NCBI GenBank assembly: GCA_031181345.1
Contig: JAPSLC010000029.1
Coordinates: 1 to 61,526 of the forward strand
Reading direction: 5' to 3'
From: Cupriavidus sp.
Lineage (GTDB): Bacteria > Pseudomonadota > Gammaproteobacteria > Burkholderiales > Burkholderiaceae
Length of the DNA: 61,526 nucleotides
Shown here: positions 36,142 through 43,701 of the stretch, piece by piece
Layout of the letters: each line of letters begins with the position of its first letter
How positions within the stretch are numbered: the stretch's first letter is position 1
The notes under the pieces: generated by a model
What the model was told of the DNA's origin: nothing
Database searches by the model: none
Seen by the model: the letters and a program-made list of their open reading frames with translations, nothing else
Translations under genes and position numbers: made by a program

Positions 36142-36559
36142 GAAGAACTCCTCGAACGTTAAAGCCCGCCGCGCTTTTCTAAAGAACCGGCCAGCCGATG
36201 CACCTACGATCGCGTTTGTCGGTTCGCCCGTCAACGCTTGCGGGAGCCAGCTACCAACCCCAGCTCCTCGTTGGGTCGCACGTTATCCTTCCTTTGGTAG
36301 TTGGCTTTTTTTCTTCCCCGGCCTTCCCCGGCTGTTCTCTCTCCTCCCGTCCCCCTTCCCTCCCCCTCGCTTGTGTCTCCTGTGCCGTTGGGATGTATTT
36401 CGCTCGTCCCTTTCCGCAGGCCATCGGGAGTATTAGTTTTCGCGCCGAATTCACTAGAAAGCGTCGCCCGATCGGCGCCGGCTGTACGTGCCCTTGCTCG
36501 GAAAGCGATACCTTGCGGCCACATCGTCCTTCAACGTTGGAGACCATGGGATATCGACC
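36142..36559. other. Intergenic region with polypyrimidine tract
   Basis: A 418-bp space before the RhuM-like gene with no credible reading frame. From 36305 to 36380 the plus strand is almost pure pyrimidine (no A and nine G in 76 nt), including a CTTCCCCGGC tandem pair at 36313-36332. Base composition differs clearly from flanking genes. Confidence 0.7.
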
Positions 36560-36976
36560 ATGACAGAGAACGCCAATGTCGACAGCGCCGACCGGCGCTA
36601 TTACCAGACCGACGACTCGCAGACGCGCATCGCCTGCCGCGTGCTCGCCGGCAAGCTGTGGATGACGCTCGACAACATCGCGCGGCTGTACCGGACCTCG
36701 GAGCAGGATGTGGCCAGGCAACTGAAGGCCGCCTTCTGCGGGCGCCGGCTCGGTTCGGCTTCGATCCGCAAGGAGGCCCAGCGCGACGATGGCGTCGCGC
36801 CCGGGCCGACGTGTTACGCGCTCGACGCGGTGCTGCAGGTCGGCGTGCGTCTGGGCTCGTCGCGCGGCGAAGCCTTTGCCCGATGGGCGGCCGACGTTCT
36901 CGCCAATGAGCCGGCTGGCTCATCAGGCGAGCCGGCGGCGCATCGAACCGGGCGGGAGGCAGGCACGGTAAAGTAG
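36560..36976 (+). CDS. Short RhuM-family-like protein
   Basis: A protein of about 138 residues matching, by eye, the N-terminal half of RhuM-family (virulence RhuM/Fic-associated) proteins: YYQTDDSQTRIACRVLAGKL, then W-M-T-L-D-N-I-A-R-L-Y-R-T-S, and Y-A-L-D-A-V-L-Q-V-G-V-R-L-G-S-S-R-G-E-A-F-A-R-W-A. In full-length homologues (over 300 residues) the equivalent blocks read Y-Q-T-x-D-G, W-L-x-Q-x-x-M-A-x-L-F and Y-N-L-D-V-I-I-S-V-G-Y-R-V-x-S-x-R-G. The C-terminal half is missing, so it is either a single-domain form or a remnant. Molecular role is unknown. An upstream extension is rejected as unlike the family. Confidence 0.6.
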   Translation: MTENANVDSADRRYYQTDDSQTRIACRVLAGKLWMTLDNIARLYRTSEQDVARQLKAAFCGRRLGSASIRKEAQRDDGVAPGPTCYALDAVLQVGVRLGSSRGEAFARWAADVLANEPAGSSGEPAAHRTGREAGTVK

Positions 36977-37011
36977 CCCACCGAACAACTACCGTGGGCA
37001 AGGACGCGCAG

Positions 37012-37353
37012 ATGAAGCTGATCGAAACGGAGCGTTTGCAGCAGGTGCTGAACGACTTCATTCGCGCCCGGGATTGGGCGCGGTACCACTCGCCGAAGAA
37101 CCTGTCGATGGCGCTGAGCGTCGAGGTGGCCGAGCTGGTGGAGATCTTTCAGTGGAAGACGGAACAGCAGTCCCACACCGTGATGGCGACGGACGAGCGC
37201 GAGCATGTGCGGCAGGAGCTGGCCGACATCCTGATCTACCTGGTCGAGCTGGCCAGTGTGCTGGAGGTCGATCTCGACGCCGCGGTGCGCGACAAGATCG
37301 CGCTCAATGCCGCCAAGTACCCCGCGATCACGTCATCGGAAGTGAATCGCTAA
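37012..37353 (+). CDS. MazG-like nucleotide pyrophosphohydrolase
   Basis: A protein of about 113 residues of the all-alpha NTP pyrophosphohydrolase group (RS21-C6/dCTPase-like). Metal-binding acids are seen in SVEVAELVEIFQWK (E-x-x-E) and the later RQELADILIYLVELA (E-x-x-D), the family's E-x-x-E-12-28-E-x-x-D arrangement. These enzymes hydrolyse non-canonical or excess nucleoside triphosphates to monophosphate and pyrophosphate. The ATG at MKLIETERLQ has AAGGA at 8 nt; a GTG 18 nt upstream is an alternative. It is followed 16 bp later by the DUF72 gene. Confidence 0.85.
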   Translation: MKLIETERLQQVLNDFIRARDWARYHSPKNLSMALSVEVAELVEIFQWKTEQQSHTVMATDEREHVRQELADILIYLVELASVLEVDLDAAVRDKIALNAAKYPAITSSEVNR

Positions 37354-37369
37354 TCGGAGGAGGATCGTC

Positions 37370-38251
37370 ATGGCAGCGAATGCATCGACTCAGGCCGGCG
37401 CCATCCGCGTCGGCATCGGCGGCTGGACCTATGCCCCCTGGCGCGGCACGTTCTATCCGGAGGGCCTGACGCAGGCGCGCGAGCTCGAGTTCGCCAGCCG
37501 CCGCCTGACCGCGATCGAGATCAACAGCACCTACCACGGCACGCAGAAACGCACCTCGTTCATCAAGTGGAAGGAGCAGACGCCCGACGATTTCGTTTTT
37601 TCGGTCAAGGCGTCGCGTTATGCGACCAACCGCCGGGTGCTGGCCGAAGCCGGAGAGTCGATCGAGCGCTTCATCGACAGCGGCATTACGGGACTGGGCG
37701 CCAAGCTCGGGCCGATCGTCTGGCAGTTCGCACCGAGCAAGGTGTTCGACCCCGAGGATTTCGAGGCCTTTCTCGCCCTGCTGCCGCAGCAAGCCGATGG
37801 CATCCGGCTGCGCCATGTGCTGGAAGTGCGCCACACCAGCTTTGCCTGCGCCGAATTCCTCGCGCTGGCCCGCCAATACAAAGCCGCGACCGTGTTCACC
37901 GATGCCGAGAAATTTCCCTCGTTCGCCGATGTGACCGGGGACTTCGTCTACGCGCGCCTGATGCGCAGCAACGCCAAGCTGAAGTACGGCTACGCGCCGA
38001 AATTGCTCGACGCGTGGGTCGAGCATGCGCAGGCGTGGGCGCGCGGCGAGGCGCCGCAGGGGCTGCCGCGCGTCGAGGACAACGACCTCCGGGCTAGCCG
38101 CCGCGATGTGTTTGTGTTCTTCATCAACGGCGACAAGGAGCGCGCGCCGGCCGCGGCGACCGCCCTGCTGTCGCGCCTCGATCCCGACTACGAGGCGCGC
38201 GTGCGGGTCTCCGGCAGGAATACGGCCAGCACGCCGAGCAACGGCAAGTAG
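37370..38251 (+). CDS. DUF72 (YecE-like) family protein
   Basis: A 293-residue TIM-barrel-like protein of unknown function. Family hallmarks are RVGIGGWTYAPWRGTFYP at the start, F-A-S-R-R-L-T-A-I-E-I-N-S-T-Y-H-G, F-V-F-S-V-K-A-S-R-Y, VWQFAPSKVFD and V-L-E-V-R-H-T-S-F. The opening G-G-W-x-Y-x-x-W-R-G-x-F-Y-P is diagnostic. GGAGGA lies 7-12 nt before the ATG. Its 3' end overlaps the convergent exporter gene by 64 bp, so the two transcripts are complementary at their ends. Confidence 0.9.
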   Translation: MAANASTQAGAIRVGIGGWTYAPWRGTFYPEGLTQARELEFASRRLTAIEINSTYHGTQKRTSFIKWKEQTPDDFVFSVKASRYATNRRVLAEAGESIERFIDSGITGLGAKLGPIVWQFAPSKVFDPEDFEAFLALLPQQADGIRLRHVLEVRHTSFACAEFLALARQYKAATVFTDAEKFPSFADVTGDFVYARLMRSNAKLKYGYAPKLLDAWVEHAQAWARGEAPQGLPRVEDNDLRASRRDVFVFFINGDKERAPAAATALLSRLDPDYEARVRVSGRNTASTPSNGK

Positions 38252-39462
38252 GCGCACCAGCGGTAGACCGTCTCGATGCCGTGCGCGTCGGCGACCCCGC
38301 CGAGCACCGCGGCGCCGATGCCGCCCATGCCGAAGGCCAGGCCGAAGAACAAGCCCGAGACCATGCCGACCTTCCCCGGAATCAGCTCCTGCGCAAACAC
38401 CAGGATCGCGGAGAACGCCGAGGCCAGGATGAAGCCGATCACCAGCGACAGCGCGGCGGTCCAGAACAGGTCGGCATGGGGCAGCATCAGCGTGAACGGC
38501 GCAACGCCGAGGATCGAGAACCAGATCACGCGCTTGCGGCCGATGCGGTCGCCGATCGGGCCGCCAAGGATGGTGCCGACCGCAACGGCGAACAGGAAGG
38601 CGAACAGATAGAGCTGGGCCGAGCGCTGCGCCACGCCGAAGCGCTCCATCAGATAGAAGGTGTAATAGGTGCCCAGCGAAGCCATATAGAAGTACTTCGA
38701 GAACAGCAGCACCATCAGCACCGCCATGGTGCGGGCCACGGTACGGGCGGGCAGGCGCGGCGCGCTGGCCATCGCCTTGCGCGCGGCGCGGGCGTGTTCG
38801 GCCAGCCGCTGGCCATACCAGCCGCCTACGCGCCACAGCACCGCGATCGCCAGCAGGGCCGCCAGCGACAGCCAGGCGATGCTGCCCTGGGTGTGCACCA
38901 CCACGGCCGCCAGCAGCGGCCCGGCCGCGCTGCCGACATTGCCGCCGACCTGGAAGATCGACTGCGCCAGGCCGTGGCGCCCGCCCGAGGCCATGCGCGC
39001 GACGCGCGACGATTCCGGATGGAAGATCGACGAACCGGTGCCGACCAGCGCCGCGGCGACCAGCAGCACGCCATAGCTGGGCGCGACCGACAACAGCAGC
39101 AGGCCCCCCAGCGTGAAGCCCATGCCCACCGCCAGGGAATGCGGCTTCGGATGCTTGTCGGTGTACAGGCCGACCAGCGGCTGCAGCAGCGAGGCGGTGA
39201 TCTGGTACGTCAGCGTCAGCAGGCCGATCTGCACGAAGCTGAGATTGAAGCCGCCCTTGAGCATCGGGTAGATCGCCAGGATCAACGACTGGATCATGTC
39301 GTTGAGCATGTGGGCGAAGCTGATGGCGGACAGCACGCGGAAGCCGGTGCGTTCGCCGGCGTCGGCGGCAGCCGTGCTCGGCGCAGCGGGCGCGGCCGGT
39401 GTCACGGCGGCATCGGGCACATTGCCCAATTCGGCAGACAGGGAATCGATTCGCGAAGCCAT
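38188..39462 (-). CDS. MFS transporter, fosmidomycin-resistance (Fsr) type
   Basis: A 424-residue, 12-helix exporter of the fosmidomycin-resistance group. Signature stretches are FAHMLNDMIQSLILAIYPML, Q-P-L-V-G-L-Y-T-D-K-H-P, GTGSSIFHPESSRVARMAS and S-I-F-Q-V-G-G-N-V-G-S-A-x-G-P. A long hydrophilic N-terminus of about 50 residues is Ala-rich. The chosen ATG has AGAGA upstream. It is divergent from an AraC-family gene with an inverted repeat between them, which suggests regulation by that protein. Natural substrate is unknown; E. coli Fsr exports fosmidomycin. Confidence 0.88.
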   Translation of the reverse strand: MASRIDSLSAELGNVPDAAVTPAAPAAPSTAAADAGERTGFRVLSAISFAHMLNDMIQSLILAIYPMLKGGFNLSFVQIGLLTLTYQITASLLQPLVGLYTDKHPKPHSLAVGMGFTLGGLLLLSVAPSYGVLLVAAALVGTGSSIFHPESSRVARMASGGRHGLAQSIFQVGGNVGSAAGPLLAAVVVHTQGSIAWLSLAALLAIAVLWRVGGWYGQRLAEHARAARKAMASAPRLPARTVARTMAVLMVLLFSKYFYMASLGTYYTFYLMERFGVAQRSAQLYLFAFLFAVAVGTILGGPIGDRIGRKRVIWFSILGVAPFTLMLPHADLFWTAALSLVIGFILASAFSAILVFAQELIPGKVGMVSGLFFGLAFGMGGIGAAVLGGVADAHGIETVYRWCAYLPLLGVLAVFLPETRTRAS

Positions 39463-39626
39463 GGCAAAGGTCTCTGGTTGGACTTTTTTCTTGGGAGCGT
39501 TCGCGGGCGCAGTTGGGATAGACCGCGGGAGCAACACGGCAGCAAGGCCGCACGCGCGCGAACACGGTGATGCTATGCCTTGTGTTGGCGTCTGTCATGC
39601 GAGATTGAGACTACAACCATCTCGAA

Positions 39627-39651
39627 ACGGACAGATAATTGCCCTGTCCGT
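39627..39651. promoter_or_regulatory. Inverted repeat between the Fsr-type exporter and AraC genes
   Basis: ACGGACAG and CTGTCCGT form a perfect 8-bp inverted repeat with a 9-nt AT-rich spacer (ATAATTGCC). It sits in the 245-bp divergent space and could be an operator shared by both genes. AraC-family proteins more often use direct repeats, so another regulator is possible. Confidence 0.5.
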
Positions 39652-39707
39652 GCCTTATTCCGCGCTCAATGCGCCACGTTTTCGCCACATACGGGATATC
39701 GATCGAG

Positions 39708-40505
39708 ATGGCGCACGCCGTTCCCCAACCAAACGCCCTGCCCTCGCCGCCGCGCTATATGGCCTACGATCGCGGCCCGATGCCGGTGGCCGCGATGGCC
39801 GCCGACTATCAGCCCGGCCATCTGACCACGCGTCACCGGCATCCGCACGCGCAGCTGCTGCATGCCGTGCATGGCGTGATGGTCGTGGGGACCGACGAGG
39901 GTCAATGGATCGTGCCGCCGACGCGGGCGATCTGGGTGCCGGGCGGCACCGATCACTGGATCAGGATGGTCGGCCATGTACGCATGCGCACCGCCTATAT
40001 CCGCCCGGACGCAGCGGCCGGATTGCCGACGCGCTGCACGGTGCTCGGCGTCTCCCCCCTGCTGCGCGAACTGATCCTGGCCGCGATCGACATCGTCCCG
40101 CCCTATGCGTCGGATTCGCGCGACGGTCGCCTGATGCAGCTGCTGCTCGACGAGGTGGTGCTGCTGCCCGCGCTGCCGCTGCATCTTCCGCATCCGGCAG
40201 ATCCGGCGCTGCGGCGCATCTGTGCCGCGATTCTGGAAACGCCGGACACGCCGATGACGCTGGCCGACTGGGCGCGGCGCGTGGGCATCGATGGCAGGAC
40301 GGTTCAGCGGCGCTTCGCGCGCGAGACCGGCATGACCTTCGGCCAGTGGCGCCAGCAGGCGCGGCTGCTGGCCGCGCTGGAGCGGCTGGCTGCGGGCGTC
40401 AAGGTCGTCGAGGTGGCGCTCGAACTGGGCTACCAGAGCCCAAGCGCGTTTGCGGCGATGTTTCGTCGGCAGTTCGGCGTGCCGCCCAGCGTGTTCTTTC
40501 GCTGA
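39708..40505 (+). CDS. AraC-family transcriptional regulator
   Basis: A regulator of about 265 residues. The N-terminal cupin has HLTTRHRHPHAQLLHAVHGV, the usual H-x-H-x-x-x-Q metal- or ligand-pocket pattern, and I-W-V-P-G-G-T-D-H. The C-terminal double helix-turn-helix shows MTLADWARRVGIDGRTVQRR, F-A-R-E-T-G-M-T-F-G-Q-W-R-Q-Q-A-R and VALELGYQSPSAFAAMFRRQ. This layout matches regulators that control a neighbouring exporter. Several in-frame starts exist (TTG 39639, ATG 39669); the ATG at 39708 gives the family length. Confidence 0.88.
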   Translation: MAHAVPQPNALPSPPRYMAYDRGPMPVAAMAADYQPGHLTTRHRHPHAQLLHAVHGVMVVGTDEGQWIVPPTRAIWVPGGTDHWIRMVGHVRMRTAYIRPDAAAGLPTRCTVLGVSPLLRELILAAIDIVPPYASDSRDGRLMQLLLDEVVLLPALPLHLPHPADPALRRICAAILETPDTPMTLADWARRVGIDGRTVQRRFARETGMTFGQWRQQARLLAALERLAAGVKVVEVALELGYQSPSAFAAMFRRQFGVPPSVFFR

Positions 40506-40540
40506 GCGGGTTTGCCGTCGGGTTTGCTGCAGGCTGCCGC

Positions 40541-41770
40541 TCAGGCAGCCAGATAGCGCTCGACCAGCCGCGTCCAGTACGCCGCGCCCACGGTCAGGTT
40601 GTCGTCGTTGAAATCGTAGGCGGGATTGTGCAGCAGCGGACGACCGGCGCCGTTACCCAGTCGCACGAAGCAGCCGGGACGCTGTTGCAGGAAATAGGCG
40701 AAGTCCTCGCTGCCGGAGATCAGCGGGATCTGGCCCACGACCTTGTCCGGACCAACCAGCTCCTCGGCGACCTGGCGCGCGAATTCGGTTTCGGCTTCGC
40801 TGTTGACCACCACCGGATAGCCCGGGCGGTAATCGAGATCAACGGCGGCGCCATAGCCCTCGACATGCGAGGTCACCAACTGGCGGATGCGCGCTTCCAG
40901 CGTGGCGCGCACCTCGGGACTGAATGAACGGACGCTCAGTTCCAGCTTGGCGCTTTCGGGAATCACGTTGGGCGCGTGGCCGGCATGCAGAGAGCCGATC
41001 GTCACCACCGCGGTTTCGTTCGGATCGATATTGCGCGACACGATGGTCTGCAGCGCCATCACCAGGCTGCCGGCGACCAGGATCGGATCGATCGACTGGT
41101 GCGGTCGCGCGGCATGGCCGCCCTTGCCGCGAATCGTGATCGTGACGGTATCGCAGGCCGCCATCATCGGGCCGGCGCGGAACATGAAGGTGCCCGCCGG
41201 CACGCCCGGATGGTTGTGCAGGCCGAAGATCGCATCGCAGGGAAAGCGTTCGAACAGTCCGTCGGCCAGCATCCGCTGCGCGCCGCTGGCGCCGGCGCCG
41301 ATCTCCTCGGCGGGCTGGAAGATCAGATGGACGGTGCCGTCGAAATTGCGCGTCCGCGCCAGTTGGCGCGCGGCCCCGAGCAGGATCGCAGTATGGCCGT
41401 CGTGGCCGCACGCGTGCATCTTGCCGCAATGGACGCTGGCATACGGCAGGCCGGTCGATTCCAGAATCGGCAGCGCGTCCATGTCGGCGCGGATGCCGAC
41501 GCTGCGCCCACCGTCGCCGTTGCGCAGCGTGCCGACCACGCCCGTGCCACCGACACCGCGCGTCACCGCATAGCCCCAACGCTCGAGACGCTGCGCCACC
41601 AGTTCGGCGGTGCGGTGCTCTTCGAATCCGAGTTCGGGGTGTTGGTGAATGGTGCGGCGAATCGCCTCGAGTTCGGAGCGGCTATCCAGGGTATCGGACA
41701 ACTCGCAATAAGCCGGGGTGAGATCGGCTCCGAGGCGGGACACAAGAATGGGGGGATCAACTTCTGACAT
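40541..41770 (-). CDS. M20-family amidohydrolase (hippurate-hydrolase-like)
   Basis: A protein of about 409 residues of the M20D zinc aminoacylase/carboxypeptidase family, cleaving amide bonds of N-acyl or indole-conjugated amino acids. The metal site is seen in KMHACGHDGHTA and FQPAEEIGAG (catalytic Glu pair), with H-N-H-P-G-V-P-A-G and GKGGHAARPHQSIDPI in the dimerisation lid, and ISGSEDFAYFLQ near the end. The ATG at MSEVDPPIL is preferred over a GTG 14 codons upstream. It may be co-transcribed with the FAH-type gene upstream, though 214 bp separate them. Confidence 0.88.
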   Translation of the reverse strand: MSEVDPPILVSRLGADLTPAYCELSDTLDSRSELEAIRRTIHQHPELGFEEHRTAELVAQRLERWGYAVTRGVGGTGVVGTLRNGDGGRSVGIRADMDALPILESTGLPYASVHCGKMHACGHDGHTAILLGAARQLARTRNFDGTVHLIFQPAEEIGAGASGAQRMLADGLFERFPCDAIFGLHNHPGVPAGTFMFRAGPMMAACDTVTITIRGKGGHAARPHQSIDPILVAGSLVMALQTIVSRNIDPNETAVVTIGSLHAGHAPNVIPESAKLELSVRSFSPEVRATLEARIRQLVTSHVEGYGAAVDLDYRPGYPVVVNSEAETEFARQVAEELVGPDKVVGQIPLISGSEDFAYFLQQRPGCFVRLGNGAGRPLLHNPAYDFNDDNLTVGAAYWTRLVERYLAA

Positions 41771-41984
41771 GAGGCGCTCGTATTGGCTAGTCCATGAAGG
41801 ACAGTATTCCACTTAGGATCACGAGTGCCTATGCGATTTGACCTTTGCGCCGCATTTGTTTTCAGAACTGTTGCTAACGCGGTACGGTCCACCCTGACGC
41901 GCGCAGGGTCGGGGGAACTCGATCGCTTCGACGGGATCAGAGCCCCCTTCGTGTTTCATTGTGTTACGGCGCGGACGAACCGGA

Positions 41985-42836
41985 TCACGCCGAGCGGGAG
42001 TAGGGCAGCACGCGCTGTGTCTGCTCGCCCAATCCCTCGATGCCGAGCCGCATGGTGTCGCCGGCCTGCAGGAAGCGCGGCGGCTTGAAGCCCATGCCGA
42101 CACCCGGCGGCGTGCCGGTGCAGATCAGATCGCCGGGATGCAGCGTCATGAAGCGGCTGACGTAGCTGACCAGCGTCGCGACATCGAACACCATCGTCGC
42201 GGTGGTGCCGCTTTGCATCCGTTCGCCATTGACGTCCAGCCACAGCGACAACGCCTGCGGGTCGGGCACCTCGTCGCGCGTGACCAGCCAGGGGCCCACC
42301 GGGCAGAAGGTGTCGCAACCCTTGCCCTTGTCCCAGGTGCCGCCGCGCTCGATCTGGAATTCGCGCTCGGAGACGTCGTTGACCACGCAGTAGCCCGCCA
42401 CGTAATCGAGCGCAGTGGCCGGCGGCACGTCCTGCGCGCGCGTGCCGATCACCACGCCGAGTTCGACCTCCCAATCGGTCTTGACCGATTCGCGCGGCAG
42501 CATCACGGGATCGTTCGGCCCGTTCAGCGAGCTGGTGGCCTTCAGGAACACGATCGGTTCCGACGGAATCGGCATGTTTGCCTCGGCCGCGTGGTCGGCG
42601 TAGTTCAGCCCGATCGCGACGATCTTGCCGACCCCGGTCCATGGCATGCCCAAACGCTGGGCTTCGGCCAGGGGCAGGGTGGTCGGGTCCAGCGCCGCCA
42701 GTTCGGCCAGGGCGTCGGGCGACAGGGTGCGCGCGTCGATGTCGCCGACCACTGCCGACAGGTCGCGCACGCGACCCTGTGCATCGATCAGTCCCGGCCG
42801 CTCGGCACCGGCGCTGCCAATTCTTACCAGCTTCAT
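41985..42836 (-). CDS. Fumarylacetoacetate hydrolase family protein
   Basis: A 283-residue FAH-fold enzyme. Family landmarks are VAIGLNYADHAAE (active-site His region), EPIVFLKATSSLNGPND, the metal-binding E-V-E-L-G-V-V-I-G and N-D-V-S-E-R-E-F, and TGTPPGVGMG near the end. Members hydrolyse or decarboxylate diketo acids (fumarylpyruvate, acylpyruvates, oxaloacetate tautomers), so the substrate is open. GAGGAG lies just before the ATG. It sits between glutathione peroxidase and M20 genes on the same strand. Confidence 0.88.
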   Translation of the reverse strand: MKLVRIGSAGAERPGLIDAQGRVRDLSAVVGDIDARTLSPDALAELAALDPTTLPLAEAQRLGMPWTGVGKIVAIGLNYADHAAEANMPIPSEPIVFLKATSSLNGPNDPVMLPRESVKTDWEVELGVVIGTRAQDVPPATALDYVAGYCVVNDVSEREFQIERGGTWDKGKGCDTFCPVGPWLVTRDEVPDPQALSLWLDVNGERMQSGTTATMVFDVATLVSYVSRFMTLHPGDLICTGTPPGVGMGFKPPRFLQAGDTMRLGIEGLGEQTQRVLPYSRSA

Positions 42837-42904
42837 CTTTCTCCTCGTTTTCCTTGTTGGTGGTCTGCAGATATTCAGCGGATTCTCCGCCGATCTTCAG
42901 CCGA

Positions 42905-43603
42905 TCAATTCGCCGCAGCCCGATTCTCCTGGCGCGGTACGGCCAGCAATTGCTCGATGCGCGAGACCAGTTGCCGGTCCGACGGCTTTACCGAGCTCTG
43001 ATAGCTGGCGACCACGCGCCCGTCGCGATCGATCAGGTATTTATGGAAATTCCATTTCGGCGCGGTGCCGCTTTCCTTGGCCAGCCTGGCATACATCGGA
43101 TTGGCCTGGTCGCCGCGCACGTGCGTCTTGGCCAGCATCGGAAACTTGACGCCGTAGGTATTGAAGCAAAAGTCGGCGATCTCCTTTTCCGAACCCGGCT
43201 CCTGCGAAAAGTCGTTGGACGGGAAGCCGAGCACCACCAGCCCGCGCTCGCGGTATTTGGCGTACAGCGCCTCCAGACCTTCGTACTGCGGCGTGAACCC
43301 GCAATAGCTGGCGGTATTGACGACCAGAACGACCTTGCCGGCGTACTGGCAAAGGTTCTGTTCGGCCTCGTCCTGCAGCCGCGGAAAACGGAAGTTCAGG
43401 GTGGCGGGACAGTTCGCTGCGGTGGCCGGGACCGTGGCCGGCGATGCCCGCGATGTCGTCGAGGCAGCGCCGGCAGGGCGGTTCGCGCCTTGTTCGCCGG
43501 CGGCATGGACGATGGGCGCGGACAGCGCGAGCGCGACGGCCCAGGGCAGGGCGGTGCGGCGCCGCTGCGGCAGCTGGCGCGAGAAGGCGGGGAAGCGGGT
43601 CAT
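42905..43603 (-). CDS. Exported glutathione peroxidase-like protein
   Basis: A 232-residue thiol peroxidase with an N-terminal extension. Residues 1-35 form a signal peptide (Arg-rich n-region, LPWAVALALSAPIVHA), followed by an Ala/Thr-rich linker and then the GPx domain: NTASYCGFTPQYEGLEALYA with the peroxidatic Cys, LGFPSNDFSQEPGSEKEI with the catalytic Gln region, and KWNFHKYLIDRDG with the catalytic Trp and Asn. Secretion to the periplasm suggests it removes incoming peroxides, probably with thioredoxin-like rather than glutathione reductant. GGAG lies upstream of the ATG. Confidence 0.88.
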   Translation of the reverse strand: MTRFPAFSRQLPQRRRTALPWAVALALSAPIVHAAGEQGANRPAGAASTTSRASPATVPATAANCPATLNFRFPRLQDEAEQNLCQYAGKVVLVVNTASYCGFTPQYEGLEALYAKYRERGLVVLGFPSNDFSQEPGSEKEIADFCFNTYGVKFPMLAKTHVRGDQANPMYARLAKESGTAPKWNFHKYLIDRDGRVVASYQSSVKPSDRQLVSRIEQLLAVPRQENRAAAN

Positions 43604-43701
43604 GGCGTCAATCTCCGGCGAACGGTGACCCGTAGTCTACGCCGGCGATGGCGCCAAGGGAGCCAATGGGCCAGGCGGCGCGCGGTTGGCCGGCGCCCCC
43701 G

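Noticed and set aside
40532..40550. Perfect 7-bp inverted repeat GGCTGCC/GGCAGCC at the AraC-M20 junction
   Set aside because: It overlaps the end of the M20 coding sequence and lacks a T-run on either strand, so it is not a convincing terminator.
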